A stretch of DNA of 64,000 nucleotides from a bacterium (GTDB lineage: Bacteria; Verrucomicrobiota; Verrucomicrobiia; Limisphaerales; J093): the NCBI GenBank assembly GCA_021780105.1, contig JAJXZJ010000065.1, positions 1 to 64,000 of the forward strand, given 5' to 3'. Made by a program: the position numbers and the translations under genes. Position 1 is the first letter of the stretch; every line of letters begins with the position of its first letter. The notes beneath the pieces are model-generated. The model was not told the DNA's origin. It made no database searches and saw only the letters and a list, made by a program, of their open reading frames with translations. Shown piece by piece: positions 1 to 9,657 of this stretch.

Positions 1-133
1 GTTGCGGCCGATACGTCCCGTCCCGCAGTTGTTCGTGCAGCCGCTGAAGCTCGGCCTCAGCGTGCCGCCCGTAATGCGCCACGGTTTGTTCGTCCGCTCC
101 CGCGCTCCCGCCGTTGCGCCACACCTTGCCTAA
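1..133 (-). pseudogene. Group II intron reverse transcriptase/maturase, N-terminal remnant
   Basis: Read on the minus strand, this edge fragment encodes a peptide with WRNGGSAGADEQTV followed by a charged helix and RLHEQLRDGTYRPQ. That is the usual N-terminal block of group II intron reverse transcriptases (RNGGAxGxDxxT ... L..G.YRPx). The family function is reverse transcription and intron mobility. The matching frame begins near base 133, has no start codon there, and meets a stop at 164-166. It runs off the window at base 1, so the catalytic YxDD region is not visible. The IS1380-type fragment begins immediately beside it, which suggests the insertion cut off the RT N-terminus. The identification rests on about 40 residues. 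Confidence 0.6.
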
Positions 134-172
134 GGCGGAACGATGCAGTAGAGAGTTGATTTTTCATGCGCT

Positions 173-757
173 TTAACTGGTGAACGTCGGACGGTTTTCT
201 ACTGCATTGCAGTTGGGTAAAGGGCTCAGGATTTTCTCCCAGAGTCGGCGCCACCACGCTCGTTCCCGCTGCGAGACGGCCAGTTTGCTGGTGGTTTTGC
301 CGCGGGGGTGACTCAATACACCGGCGGTCACGAAGAGCCAAAATCTCAGCGAGTGGATCGTCACCTTCTGTTGCCAGCCCAGATGTCGTTGAAACAGGAC
401 GCTCAGGTTGTAAGTCAGCGTGGCCAGACTCAAGGCCGCCTCGGTGGCCCAAAACTTTTCCAGACACAACGTCGGCAAGGCAAAACCCTCGCACAGTTCC
501 TTGATCACGTTTTCGCAATCGGCCCGGCCAGTGTAGTAACGCCAGACCGCCAGCGGGCAATGCGTCGCCGATGACAGGCTTGTCACCAACGCTTGAAAAC
601 GGTAGCCAGGCACATCCCACAGGCGCTTGCCGGCTCGCGTGTCCTCCGGCGCGGATGCGGCCAATGCATCGAGTGATATTCCAACTCGGCCACTTCGGTG
701 CCCGGCGCTTCGGTCGGCTGCCAGGGCAGATCGCTTTTGAGCAGCTTTTGAATCGGC
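173..757 (-). pseudogene. IS1380-family transposase, truncated and frameshifted C-terminal part
   Basis: The minus strand carries the C-terminal third of an IS1380-type DDE transposase. Recognisable pieces are VPGYRFQALVTSL, the YYTGRADCENVIKEL block that holds the family's catalytic glutamate, LCLEKFWATEAALSLATLTYNLSV-type helices (shortened here), and the usual end WWRRLWEKILSPLPNCNAV. An upstream piece (PGTEVAELEYHSMHWP, about bases 660-700) lies in a different frame, so there is at least one frameshift near base 640. The N-terminal two thirds with the first two catalytic aspartates are missing. The fragment stops a few bases from the purM stop codon. It cannot encode an active transposase and is a decayed mobile element relic. 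Confidence 0.8.
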
Positions 758-762
758 TGACT

Positions 763-1815
763 TTAGTTCAGCACCGTGGCACCGGTTCCGCTTGTGATTT
801 CCCCGATCAAGCAAGCCTGGTGGTCGCGCGCGTGAATCGTTTTAAGGACATCCTGTGTCAGATCGGCGGCAATGATCGCAACCATGCCAATGCCCATGTT
901 GAATACCTGATAAAGCTCGGATGGGGGAAGCCCGCCGCATCCGGCAAGTAGCTGAAAAATGGGCAACGGCTTCCAGGCCGTGGTGTGTATCACCGCGTTA
1001 CAGTTTTTCGGCAACACACGGGGAATATTATCGAGGAAGCCACCGCCGGTGATATGAGCCAGCGCCTTTAGCATTCGCGGCTTTCCGCGCAGGTTGAATT
1101 GCTGAATCAACTCCCGAACAAGTCCGCCATAGCTCAGATGCACTTTGAGCAGTTCGTCACCAACTGTCTCCTTCAAGCCGGCAACGCGACTGCGCGGTTT
1201 GAGTTTCATCTGTTCAAAAAGAATCCGGCGGGCGAGGGAATAGCCGTTGGTGTGCAGTCCGCTGGAAGCAATGCCGATGATCGCGTCACCGGGGCGAATT
1301 TCTTGGCCAGTTAGAATCCTTTCTTTTTCCACCACGCCGACGATGGTGCCGCTGACATCGTATTCGCCGGGTTGATAAAAGCCCGGCATTTGTGCTGTTT
1401 CACCGCCAATGAGAGCGCAGTGGTTCTCCACGCAAGCCTTGGCAAAACCACGAATGATGTCGGAGAAGACGCGCGGCTTCAGTTTGCCGGTTCCGATGTA
1501 GTCGAGGAAGAACAGCGGCTCCGCCCCCAAGACGGCGATGTCGTTGACACAGTGGTTGACCAGGTCCTGGCCGATCGTCTCGTGCCGGTTCATGGCAAAC
1601 GCGATTTTGAGCTTGGTGCCAACCCCGTCCACGCTGGAAACCAGCACGGGTTGCCGGTATTTCCGGATGTCGAGCGCGAACAGCCCGCCGAACCCGCCGA
1701 CCTTGCCCAGCACACCGCGACGGTGGGTGGCCGCCAGCAACTGGGGCAATTCGGCCTTCACCCGGTTGGCCAGGTCAATGTCAACGCCGGCTGCTGCGTA
1801 AGCCTTCTTCTTCAT
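763..1815 (-). CDS. purM: Phosphoribosylformylglycinamidine cyclo-ligase (AIR synthetase)
   Basis: PurM converts FGAM and ATP to aminoimidazole ribonucleotide in de novo purine synthesis in the cytoplasm. The protein is 350 residues, normal for the family. It starts MKKKAYAAAGVDIDLANR and contains the family blocks SSVDGVGTKLKIA, NDIAVLGAEPLFFLDY, GGETAQMPGFY, YDVSGTIVGV, GIASSGLHTNGYSLAR and HITGGGFLDNIPR. I chose the ATG at 1815 because homology begins there; upstream in-frame codons lie in the intergenic gap to secA. A GGGGAGGA sequence lies about a dozen bases upstream. The gene follows secA by 28 bp on the same strand, so co-transcription is likely. Its stop codon abuts the IS1380 fragment, but the C-terminus (GEITSGTGATVLN) looks intact. 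Confidence 0.95.
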   Translation of the reverse strand: MKKKAYAAAGVDIDLANRVKAELPQLLAATHRRGVLGKVGGFGGLFALDIRKYRQPVLVSSVDGVGTKLKIAFAMNRHETIGQDLVNHCVNDIAVLGAEPLFFLDYIGTGKLKPRVFSDIIRGFAKACVENHCALIGGETAQMPGFYQPGEYDVSGTIVGVVEKERILTGQEIRPGDAIIGIASSGLHTNGYSLARRILFEQMKLKPRSRVAGLKETVGDELLKVHLSYGGLVRELIQQFNLRGKPRMLKALAHITGGGFLDNIPRVLPKNCNAVIHTTAWKPLPIFQLLAGCGGLPPSELYQVFNMGIGMVAIIAADLTQDVLKTIHARDHQACLIGEITSGTGATVLN

Positions 1816-1843
1816 GGTCAATTCCAGTCCTCCCCGGCGTGAT

Positions 1844-4800
1844 TCAGCGGCCGCAACATTGTTTGTATTTCTTGCCGCTGCCACAGGGACATGGGTCGTT
1901 GCGGCCGACCTTCGGTGCCGATCGCACGGGCTTGGCTTTGGTCATGGCTTCCGTCGCCTCGGTGACCATGTCGCTGCCTTTGCGGCCATCTCTGTCCGCC
2001 GGCTCGGAGGAACTGGTGGTGCTGGAGAAGGCGCTGGTCTCGGAATGGACCGTGTGTTGCGGTAGATTACGGAAAAATTGCTCGAAGGCCACCAGGCTGG
2101 AAGCGCTCAGGAAGATGTTCCGGCAGATCTCGGACTTGATGTTCACCATCAGTTCATCGAACATCTTGAAGGCTTCCACCTTGTATTCAATGAGCGGATC
2201 GCGCTGGCCATAGGCGCGCAGGCCGATGCTGTTCCGCAGGCTGTCCATGTGGTAGAGGTGCTCCTGCCACAGCCGGTCAATGGCGCTGAGGATGGTGTAG
2301 CGCTCGACGGACCGCAGATTGTCGGGATTCTCGAAGCTGACTTTGAGGTCGTATATGTCCCGCACACCTTTGCAGATGTGTTGCGCGACGGCGAACTGGG
2401 CGGCGCTCAAGCCGTCGAAGAGGGAACCGGCGACCGGTTCTTCGCGGCCCTGGTCGCCGATCTTGACGATGTCGTCCTCCGGCAGGCCAATTGGAAAGTT
2501 CAGGTTCACCCAGTCCGCCAGCGCACGCTTCTTCCACTCGTGCGTGTCGGCGTCCGCGGCGGTGAATTCCTTCACTTTCTCGATCACCACTTCTTCCATG
2601 ATGTCCATGAGCCGGTCCCGGACATCGTCGGCGTGAATGATCTCGTTGCGGAAACCGTAAACGATTCCGCGCTGCGTGTTCATCACGTCGTCATACTCCA
2701 GCGTGCGTTTGCGGATTTGGAAATTGTGCTGTTCGACGCGTTTCTGGGCCTGTTCGATGGAGCGGTTGAGGAATGGGTGCTCCAGCTCCTGGCCCTCTTC
2801 AAGGCCGACCCGCTCCATGACCTTGACGATGCGATCCGAGCCGAAGAGGCGCATCAAATCGTCTTCAAGCGAGATGAAGAAGTGCGACGAGCCGGGATCG
2901 CCCTGGCGGGCGCACCGGCCGCGGAGCTGGCGGTCAATGCGCCGGGCCTCGTGCCGTTCGGTGGCCAGGACGTGCAGGCCGCCCAGGTCCGGGACGCCGC
3001 CGCCGAGTTTGATGTCCGTGCCGCGGCCGGCCATGTTCGTGGCGATGGTGACGACGCTGCGCTGACCGGCGCGGGCGACGATTTCTGCCTCTTGCTGGTG
3101 GTATTTGGCGTTGAGCACCGAATGCACGATGCCGGCCTTCTTCAGCATTTTGGACAGATGCTCGCTGACCTCGACGGAAATCGTGCCCACGAGGATGGGC
3201 CGGCCTTGAGCGTGGATTTCCTGAATTTCCTTGAGGACGGCGTTGAATTTCTCGCGCTTGGTCTTGTAAACCGAATCGTTCCCGTCCTTCCGAACGCACG
3301 GCTGGTTCGTGGGAATGACCAGCACGCCAAGCTTGTAAATGTCCATGAACTCCTGCGCCTCGGTTTCGGCGGTGCCGGTCATGCCGGCCAGCTTGAGGTA
3401 AAGGCGGAAGTAGTTCTGGATCGTGATCGTGGCCAGCGTCTGGGTTTCGCGTTCGATTTCGACGCCTTCCTTGGCTTCAACCGCCTGGTGCAGGCCGTCG
3501 CTCCACCGGCGCCCGCTCATCAAGCGGCCGGTGTTTTCGTCCACGATGATGACCTTGTTTTCCTGGATGACGTAGTGGACATCCTTGAAATAGAGGCAAT
3601 ATGCCTTGAGCAACTGTGAAATGACGTGGATGCGCTGGGCCTTCGCCTCGAACGCCGTCTGCACCTTGGCCTTGGCCTCCATGCGCTTGCGGAGGTCGGG
3701 TTCCGGGCCGGAGTCAATCTCGTGAAACGCCGTGATCAAATCCGGCAGCATGAAGGCGTCGGGATCCTCCGGGCTGAGGAAATTCCGCCCCTTCTCCGTC
3801 AGGTCGGACTCATGACCCTTCTCGTCAATGGCGTAGAACAGGAACTCCTTCTGCTCGTAAAGCAGCTTCTTGGACTGATCGGCATGGAGTTCGAGTTCCG
3901 CCGATTGCATCATCTGCGCGTTTTCCGGATTTTCCAGGAGCTTGTGCAGGTCCGGCGACTTCGGACTGCCCATTTTGACGCGGTAAAGCAGCAACCCGAT
4001 TTCGTGTTGCAATTTGTCCGCTTCGAGGGGATTCGAGCCATCGGCCGGATGCAGCTTCTTGATGAGTTCCTCCGCCTCGACGAGGAACCGGCGGCAAAGC
4101 CGCTCCTGCGTATGCACCAAGCCGTCAACCTGCCCCTTGAATTCAGTGTAGAGCGTGTTGTCCGCGCTGATCACCGCCGGACCGCTGATGATGAGCGGCG
4201 TGCGCGCCTCATCAATCAGGATCGAGTCCACCTCGTCCACGATGGCGAAATAATGCCCGCGTTGAACCTGTTCCTCCTTGCGGATCGCCATGCCGTTGTC
4301 GCGCAAGTAATCGAACCCGAACTCCGCGTTCGTGCCGTAGGTGATGTCGCAGTAGTATTGGGCGCGCCGCACGGAAGGCGGTTGATCGTGCAAAATGCAA
4401 CCGACCGTCAGGCCCAGGAACCGGTAGATCGCCCCCATCCATTCGCTGTCGCGCGCGGCCAGGTAATCGTTCACCGTGACCACATGGACGCCCCGGCCGG
4501 ACAGGGCGTTGAGATACACCGGCATCGTGGCGACGAGGGTTTTGCCTTCGCCGGTCGCCATTTCCGCGATGCGTCCGTTGTGCAGCGACCAACCGCCGAT
4601 GAGTTGCACGTCAAACGGCACCATGTCCCACTTCATCGAGTGCTCGCGGACGGTGATCTCCTGACCGAGCAACCGCCGGCAGGTGTTCTTCACCACGGCG
4701 AAGGCCTCCGGCAGAATCTCGTTCAGCCGGCGCGCCAGCTCCGCATCGTCTTGGATTTGAGAAAGTTCAGCCTTCCAATCGGCTGTTTTCTGACGCAGGG

Positions 4801-4927
4801 CGTCATCGGACAGCGACTGCAAGGTTTCTTCGATCGCGTTGATCTTCGGCACGATCGAGCGCCGGATGCGCTTGACCTCGCGGTCGTTCTTCGAACCGAT
4901 GACTTTCTTGATGATAAAGCCGAACAT
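1844..4927 (-). CDS. secA: Protein translocase ATPase subunit SecA
   Basis: SecA is the ATPase motor that drives preproteins through SecYEG at the cytoplasmic membrane. At 1027 residues it is longer than the usual 840-900 because of insertions in the first nucleotide-binding and preprotein-binding regions (roughly residues 235-420). Visible features are Walker A ([18 protein letters not shown]), the helicase block [50 protein letters not shown], the arginine-finger region [16 protein letters not shown], and a complete C-terminal zinc-binding SEC-C tail ([18 protein letters not shown]). The start [16 protein letters not shown] is conserved in the family. It is transcribed divergently from the DUF1080 gene and leads into purM. 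Confidence 0.97.
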   Translation of the reverse strand: MFGFIIKKVIGSKNDREVKRIRRSIVPKINAIEETLQSLSDDALRQKTADWKAELSQIQDDAELARRLNEILPEAFAVVKNTCRRLLGQEITVREHSMKWDMVPFDVQLIGGWSLHNGRIAEMATGEGKTLVATMPVYLNALSGRGVHVVTVNDYLAARDSEWMGAIYRFLGLTVGCILHDQPPSVRRAQYYCDITYGTNAEFGFDYLRDNGMAIRKEEQVQRGHYFAIVDEVDSILIDEARTPLIISGPAVISADNTLYTEFKGQVDGLVHTQERLCRRFLVEAEELIKKLHPADGSNPLEADKLQHEIGLLLYRVKMGSPKSPDLHKLLENPENAQMMQSAELELHADQSKKLLYEQKEFLFYAIDEKGHESDLTEKGRNFLSPEDPDAFMLPDLITAFHEIDSGPEPDLRKRMEAKAKVQTAFEAKAQRIHVISQLLKAYCLYFKDVHYVIQENKVIIVDENTGRLMSGRRWSDGLHQAVEAKEGVEIERETQTLATITIQNYFRLYLKLAGMTGTAETEAQEFMDIYKLGVLVIPTNQPCVRKDGNDSVYKTKREKFNAVLKEIQEIHAQGRPILVGTISVEVSEHLSKMLKKAGIVHSVLNAKYHQQEAEIVARAGQRSVVTIATNMAGRGTDIKLGGGVPDLGGLHVLATERHEARRIDRQLRGRCARQGDPGSSHFFISLEDDLMRLFGSDRIVKVMERVGLEEGQELEHPFLNRSIEQAQKRVEQHNFQIRKRTLEYDDVMNTQRGIVYGFRNEIIHADDVRDRLMDIMEEVVIEKVKEFTAADADTHEWKKRALADWVNLNFPIGLPEDDIVKIGDQGREEPVAGSLFDGLSAAQFAVAQHICKGVRDIYDLKVSFENPDNLRSVERYTILSAIDRLWQEHLYHMDSLRNSIGLRAYGQRDPLIEYKVEAFKMFDELMVNIKSEICRNIFLSASSLVAFEQFFRNLPQHTVHSETSAFSSTTSSSEPADRDGRKGSDMVTEATEAMTKAKPVRSAPKVGRNDPCPCGSGKKYKQCCGR

Positions 4928-5040
4928 GGCGAAAAACTCAGTTCGCCAACACTACGGAAACCGCCACGAGGCGTCAAAACAATCCGGGCGGCGCTTGACC
5001 GTGGGCCGGGCCGGGCGCTAAAACGGCGCGAGGAAATCCT

Positions 5041-5763
5041 ATGCGCTTCTTGTCTTCATCCGCCGCATGGCTGTGCGCGTTCACGCTCGCCGGCCTGATT
5101 TTGTCCGCGCGAGCAGCCGCGCCGGATCAATTGACCGCCGCCGAGAAGGCGGCCGGCTGGCGGCGGTTGTTCGATGGCCAGTCCACCGCCGGCTGGCGCG
5201 GCTACAAAAAAACGGCTTTCCCGGCCAAGGGCTGGGTGATCGAGGAGGGCTGTCTTTACTGCCAGCCCCACGGCGGCGGTGGCGACATCATCACGGACGA
5301 GGAGTTCGGCGACTTCGAGTTTGCCTTCGAGTGGAAAATCGCGCCAGCCGCGAACAGTGGCGTGAAATACTTCGTCTCCGAGCAATACCGCAACGCCATC
5401 GGTCACGAGTTCCAGCTTCTGGACGACACGTCGAACGAGGATGCGAAGGTCGGCCGCAGCCACCAGACCGCCAGTTTTTACGACGTGCTGCCGCCGTCGT
5501 TGGAGGCCAAAACCAAGCCGGTCGGCAAGTTCAACGAATCCCGCATCCTGGTCCGGGGCAACCACGTCGAACACTGGTTGAATGGCCAAAAGGTTCTGGA
5601 ATACGAGCTGGGCAGTGACGCGGTGCGGGCTGCGGTGGCAAAGAGCAAGTTCAAGAACATCCCCGGTTTTGCCATGAAGAGCGGCGGCCACATTCTGCTG
5701 CAAGACCACGGCGGCGGCATCTGGTTCCGCAACTTGAAACTGCGCGTCCCCGCCGGCAAATGA
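5041..5763 (+). CDS. Secreted DUF1080 (3-keto-disaccharide hydrolase-like) protein
   Basis: This 240-residue protein has a signal peptide (MRFLSSSAAWLCAFTLAGL, cleavage probably after ARAAA). A single concanavalin-like beta-sandwich of the DUF1080 family follows. Diagnostic stretches are WRRLFDGQSTAGWRGY, WVIEEGCLYC, DFEFAFEWKIAPAANSGVKY, GHEFQLLDD, HWLNGQKVLEYEL and GHILLQDHGGGIWFRNLKLR. DUF1080 proteins are common in Verrucomicrobiota and Planctomycetota, and some act on 3-keto-glycosides or other glycans. The exact substrate cannot be read from the sequence. The gene is divergent from secA and about 80 bp upstream of cstA on the same strand. Confidence 0.88.
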   Translation: MRFLSSSAAWLCAFTLAGLILSARAAAPDQLTAAEKAAGWRRLFDGQSTAGWRGYKKTAFPAKGWVIEEGCLYCQPHGGGGDIITDEEFGDFEFAFEWKIAPAANSGVKYFVSEQYRNAIGHEFQLLDDTSNEDAKVGRSHQTASFYDVLPPSLEAKTKPVGKFNESRILVRGNHVEHWLNGQKVLEYELGSDAVRAAVAKSKFKNIPGFAMKSGGHILLQDHGGGIWFRNLKLRVPAGK

Positions 5764-5845
5764 ACGTCCGCCGCCTGACACAATCCGGGGCGTTGCGGGG
5801 CGTTGCGGCCTGAAATCCCGATTCCTCCCGCGCCAACATGAGCCG

Positions 5846-8218
5846 ATGAAACGACTGACCACGGGCCTGGTTTGGTGTGTGGTGGTGCTGGCCGGCGCAG
5901 GCGCTTACGCGACGCTGGCCTTTCGACGGGCGGAACCGATCAACTCCGCCTATCTCCTGATCGCCGCGCTCTGTTCCTACGCCATCGGCTACCGGTTTTA
6001 CTCGAAGTGGATCGCCACGCGGGTGCTGGCGCTGAACGAGCGTCGCGCGACGCCGTGCGAAGTCCACGACGACAGCCGCGACTTCGTGAAGACGAATCCG
6101 TGGATTGTTTTCGGCCACCACTTCGCCGCCATTTCCGGTCCCGGTCCGCTGGTGGGCCCGGTGCTGGCGGCGCAATTCGGTTATCTGCCGGGGACGCTCT
6201 GGATTCTCATCGGCTGCGTGCTTGGCGGGGCGGTGCAGGATTTCGTGGTGTTGTTCTGCTCGATCCGCCGCGACGGCAAGTCGCTGGGGCAAATGGTGAA
6301 GGAGGAGTTGAACGCGTCGGCGGGTTTCGCCGCGCTGATCGCCATCCTCGCCATCATGGTGATTCTGCTGGCGGTGCTGGCGCTGGTGGTGGTGAAGGCG
6401 CTGGCGGACAGCCCATGGGGCGTGTTTACCGTCGGCACGACGATTCCCATCGCGCTGTTCATGGGCGGCTACCTGCGGTTCTGGCGGGTGGGCAAGGTGC
6501 TGGAAGCCTCGGCCATCGGCGTGACGTTGCTGCTGCTCGCGGTGTGGGGTGGACAATTCGTTCACAGCCACGCGGAGCTGCGCCACCTGTTCAAACTCAA
6601 GGACGAAACGGTCGCTTGGGCCATCATCGTTTACGGTCTGGCCGCGAGCGTGCTGCCAGTCTGGCTCCTGCTCGCGCCGCGGGATTACCTGAGCACGTTC
6701 ATGAAGCTCGGCACGATTTTCGCCCTGGCCTGCGGCTGTTTCTTTGTCCTGCCGCACCTGCAAATGCCGGCGTTGACGACGTTCGCGGGCGGCGCCGGCC
6801 TGGTCGTCGCCGGCAAGTTGTTTCCGTTTTGTTTCATCACCATTGCCTGCGGCGCGATCTCGGGGTTCCACAGCCTCATCGCCAGCGGCACGACACCCAA
6901 GCTGGTGACGCGCGAGTCGTTCGTCCGGCCCATCGGTTACGGCGCCATGTGCCTCGAATCGCTCGTCGCGATCATGGCGATGATCGCCGCCTGCACGCTC
7001 GAACCGGGCGTTTACCTGAGCATGAACGTCAAAGGCGCCGGCGTCACGGTCGAGGCACGCGCGGCCGACACCGTGCGACAGGTCAACGCCACCGGCTTCG
7101 CGCACGTCACCGCGGACGAGATGGACCGGCTGGCGCACGAAATGGGCGAGGACACGCTGTTCGGCCGCACCGGCGGCGCGGCCACGCTGGCGGTAGGCAT
7201 GGCGCACATTTTCGCAAAGGCAGTGAACGGCCGCTGGCTCGACCTCTGGTATCACTTCGCAATCATGTTCGAGGCGCTGTTCATTCTGACCACGATTGAC
7301 GCCGGCACGCGCGTCGGCCGCTACATCCTGCAGGATTTCCTCGGCAACCTCTGGCCGTCGCTGGGGAACACGCGGGCGCTCGGCCCGAACCTGCTCGCCA
7401 GCGGATTGATGGTGTGCGCCTGGGGCTGCTTCCTGGTGCAGGGGGTACGCGATCCGCTTGGCGGCGTGAACTCGCTCTGGCCACTGTTCGGCATCGCCAA
7501 CCAGATGCTCGCCGCCATCGCACTGTGTCTGGCGACGACGGTGATTTTGAAAATGCAACTCCGCCCCGGTGCCGCGGCCATTGCCCCGGCAAAATCCGGT
7601 CGGCCGTGGCTGGCGCTGGTGACGTTGATTCCGCTGGTCTGGCTGGTCGCGGTGACGTTCACGGCGGGCGTGGAGAAAATCTGGAGTCCGGACCCGCGCA
7701 TCGGCTTCCTGGCCGCGGCAGACATCAACGCAAGGAAAGCTGCCGAAGCGGCTTCCGCGGCAAGCGCAGCCAAAGACGCGAGCGTGTTGGCCGCCGCGCA
7801 AGCCGCCCTCCTCACGAACAAACGGCTGCAGTTCAACAACCTTCTGGACGCCGTCATGGCCGGATTCTTCCTCTTGTTGGCTGGCGTGATCCTGTTGCTA
7901 AGCATCCGCGAATGGATCCTGTTGCTTGCACGGAAGAAGCTGTCCGAACTGCGCGAAACGCCGCCGGTCTGGCTGCCGGATTACGCGCTCGCCGCCGGCC
8001 GGCCGCTGCGGCTGTTCAGCCTCCTCGCGCTGGCCTTCGCGCTGGCGAAGGAATTGTCCGGCGAAGCCGAAATGGACCGCGCACGGCAGGCGGCCGCCGT
8101 CTGCGAATGCACCGGTGAACGTTGCGGCTCAGAAATGGCTCGCGCGACGAAGGCCGAGCAGCGACGCTACCTGGAAATGACGGAGCACCGGTTCCGTGGC
8201 ATTCGACGCTGCTGTTGA
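5846..8218 (+). CDS. cstA: Carbon starvation protein A family peptide/pyruvate transporter
   Basis: This 790-residue polytopic membrane protein belongs to the CstA family, which imports peptides or pyruvate across the inner membrane during carbon limitation. Conserved family blocks are the N-terminal FYSKWIATRVLAL, the DSRDFVKTNPWIVFGHHFAAISG loop (shown in part), GPLVGPVLAAQFGYLPG, GAVQDFVVLFCSIRRDGKSLGQ, ISGFHSLIASGTTPK, TTIDAGTRVGRYILQ and LWPLFGIANQMLAAIAL. An Ala/Lys-rich soluble loop (about residues 630-660) precedes the last membrane segments. A cytoplasmic tail with several cysteines (VCECTGERCG, and CC at the end) closes the protein. Start MKRLTTGLVW is followed directly by a membrane segment. 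nadD begins 58 bp downstream. Confidence 0.93.
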   Translation: MKRLTTGLVWCVVVLAGAGAYATLAFRRAEPINSAYLLIAALCSYAIGYRFYSKWIATRVLALNERRATPCEVHDDSRDFVKTNPWIVFGHHFAAISGPGPLVGPVLAAQFGYLPGTLWILIGCVLGGAVQDFVVLFCSIRRDGKSLGQMVKEELNASAGFAALIAILAIMVILLAVLALVVVKALADSPWGVFTVGTTIPIALFMGGYLRFWRVGKVLEASAIGVTLLLLAVWGGQFVHSHAELRHLFKLKDETVAWAIIVYGLAASVLPVWLLLAPRDYLSTFMKLGTIFALACGCFFVLPHLQMPALTTFAGGAGLVVAGKLFPFCFITIACGAISGFHSLIASGTTPKLVTRESFVRPIGYGAMCLESLVAIMAMIAACTLEPGVYLSMNVKGAGVTVEARAADTVRQVNATGFAHVTADEMDRLAHEMGEDTLFGRTGGAATLAVGMAHIFAKAVNGRWLDLWYHFAIMFEALFILTTIDAGTRVGRYILQDFLGNLWPSLGNTRALGPNLLASGLMVCAWGCFLVQGVRDPLGGVNSLWPLFGIANQMLAAIALCLATTVILKMQLRPGAAAIAPAKSGRPWLALVTLIPLVWLVAVTFTAGVEKIWSPDPRIGFLAAADINARKAAEAASAASAAKDASVLAAAQAALLTNKRLQFNNLLDAVMAGFFLLLAGVILLLSIREWILLLARKKLSELRETPPVWLPDYALAAGRPLRLFSLLALAFALAKELSGEAEMDRARQAAAVCECTGERCGSEMARATKAEQRRYLEMTEHRFRGIRRCC

Positions 8219-8276
8219 CACGGTTTCGGCGTGCGGAAACCGGCGACGACAACGCTCCAACCAGGCAATTCGTCCC

Positions 8277-8849
8277 ATGAAACTCGGCTTGTTCGGCGGT
8301 TCGTTTGACCCGGTCCATCTCGGCCACCTGCTGGTCGCGCAGGCGGCGGTCGAGGAACTTGGGCTGGACCGGCTGTTCTTCATTCCGGCGGCGCAATCGC
8401 CCTTCAAGCCGGATCGTGAGCCGACGCCTGCGGCGCTGCGCGTGCAAATGCTCCGGCTCGCGCTGGCGGGCCAGACCGCGTGGGATGTGGACGAGCAGGA
8501 GCTGACCCGCGGCGGCGTTTCCTACACAATTGACACGGTGTGCGACTACGCCCGGCGCTTTCCGGACGCGGCGTTGTTCTATCTCATCGGCGCGGACCAC
8601 GTGGGTAAACTGCCGCAATGGCGCGAGGCGGCGGAGCTGGCGCGGCGGGCAACGTTCGTCGTCATTCCGCGGCCGGGCGAGCCGGAGATCGCGGCGCCGG
8701 AACCTTTTCGGTTGCAGGTGCTGCGGGGTTTTCCGCTGGGCGTGTCGGCGTCGCAAGTCCGCGCGCGGGCCAGGGCGGGACTGCCCCTGGCACCGCTGGT
8801 GCCCGTTGCCGTGGCGGAAGCCATCCGCAACAATCGGCTTTATCTTTGA
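8277..8849 (+). CDS. nadD: Nicotinate-nucleotide adenylyltransferase
   Basis: NadD transfers AMP from ATP to nicotinate mononucleotide, forming deamido-NAD. The 190-residue length is typical. The nucleotidyltransferase signature GLFGGSFDPVHLGHLLVAQ is at residues 4-22 and includes the HxGH motif. FIPAAQSPFK, YTIDTVCDYARRFPDA, FYLIGADHVGKLPQW and SASQVRARARAG are further conserved blocks. I chose the ATG at 8277 because the family homology starts at MKLGLFGG; the upstream frame overlaps the cstA end without similarity. rsfS follows 38 bp downstream, the common nadD-rsfS arrangement. Confidence 0.95.
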   Translation: MKLGLFGGSFDPVHLGHLLVAQAAVEELGLDRLFFIPAAQSPFKPDREPTPAALRVQMLRLALAGQTAWDVDEQELTRGGVSYTIDTVCDYARRFPDAALFYLIGADHVGKLPQWREAAELARRATFVVIPRPGEPEIAAPEPFRLQVLRGFPLGVSASQVRARARAGLPLAPLVPVAVAEAIRNNRLYL

Positions 8850-8887
8850 AGCATCGGGCGTATTGTCCCGTCAGCTTACTTTCAGAG

Positions 8888-9274
8888 ATGGATTCCAAGA
8901 AACTTGCCCAGCGCTGCCGCGAGCTGGCGGACGACAAAAAGGCGGAGAACATTGTTATCCTCGACGTGCGCAAGTTGTCCTCGGTCACGGATTACTTCGT
9001 CATCGCCACCGGCTCCAGCGAGCCGCACGTGCGGGCCATCGTGGAGGAGATCACCGAGAAACTGGCGGACGAATTCAGCCTCCGGCCGCGAGCCACCGAC
9101 GGCGCGCTCACCACCAACTGGGTGGTCCTCGACTACTTCGACGTAATCGTCCACATCATGCGCGCCGAGGCACGGGAGCATTACGGTCTGGAAAGTCTCT
9201 GGAGCGACGCCAAACGCCTTCGTGCGCGCCGGACCGCACCGCGGCGGGCGCGCGCTGCCGTGGGCGCGGCCTAG
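8888..9274 (+). CDS. rsfS: Ribosome silencing factor RsfS
   Basis: RsfS (Iojap family) binds ribosomal protein uL14 and blocks 30S-50S joining when nutrients run low. The 128-residue protein has the full domain: KKAENIVILDVRKLSSVTDYFVIATGSSE-type N-terminus (shortened), HVRAIVEEI, TNWVVLDYFDVIVHIM and a final REHYGLESLWSDAKR. A basic Ala/Arg tail of about 15 residues extends beyond the domain. The ATG at 8888 fits the family start. Its TAG stop overlaps, through a shared CTAG, the stop codon of the convergent gene at 9271-9588. Confidence 0.95.
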   Translation: MDSKKLAQRCRELADDKKAENIVILDVRKLSSVTDYFVIATGSSEPHVRAIVEEITEKLADEFSLRPRATDGALTTNWVVLDYFDVIVHIMRAEAREHYGLESLWSDAKRLRARRTAPRRARAAVGAA

Positions 9275-9588
9275 GCCGCCGGCGGGTTCGTCGTCGCGGT
9301 TGGTGGCGGAGGCGGCAGTTCACCCGCCAGTTGGGCCATTTCGGCCACGGCGCGGGTGAATTCACCCAGACCGGTGGAGGGAATGATGATGCTCTCGTGC
9401 TTGTCCCGAAAATCTTCCGTGATGCGCAGAAAACGTCCCCGCGGATTTTCCTTCAGCGCGAGGACGAACACCTTTCGCTCGATCCGCACATGCGCAATTT
9501 TGAGCGAGCGCTCGATGGCGGCCGGCCGGGGTTCCACCGTTCCGTCCGGGCGCGGGTCGCCAGGTTGAGAGGGTTGATTTGCGATCAT
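9271..9588 (-). CDS. PUR-like (DUF3276-type) nucleic-acid-binding protein
   Basis: This small 105-residue protein has a disordered N-terminus and a Pro/Thr-rich tail around one compact domain (about residues 27-90). In the domain, RKVFVLALKENPRGRFLRIT, then DKHESIIIPSTGLGEFTRAV, has the beta-beta-beta-alpha pattern of bacterial PUR repeats (DUF3276). These bind single-stranded DNA or RNA. The assignment is by pattern recognition over about 60 residues and is moderate. The gene is convergent with rsfS, and the two stop codons overlap within one CTAG palindrome. No partner gene is evident. Confidence 0.55.
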   Translation of the reverse strand: MIANQPSQPGDPRPDGTVEPRPAAIERSLKIAHVRIERKVFVLALKENPRGRFLRITEDFRDKHESIIIPSTGLGEFTRAVAEMAQLAGELPPPPPTATTNPPAA

Positions 9589-9657
9589 ATTTGCGCGGCG
9601 CGCGGGCGCCGATCAGTTAGGGCAACGTCCAACCGCTCCGCCAACTCCCGCCGTTTG

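Noticed and set aside
2078..3619. Long open frame opposite secA
   Set aside because: It is a shadow of the GC-rich secA codons, with no family similarity or start signals. Similar frames opposite cstA, GH127, the giant proteins, ligA and hom/thrC were rejected for the same reason.
5785..5815. Tandem GGGGCGTTGC repeat before cstA
   Set aside because: It has only two copies in a short GC-rich spacer, which is too little to call a regulatory or mobile element.
8618..8887. Upstream extension of rsfS in frame with nadD
   Set aside because: The extension overlaps nadD in another frame and has no RsfS similarity. The ATG at 8888 matches the family start.
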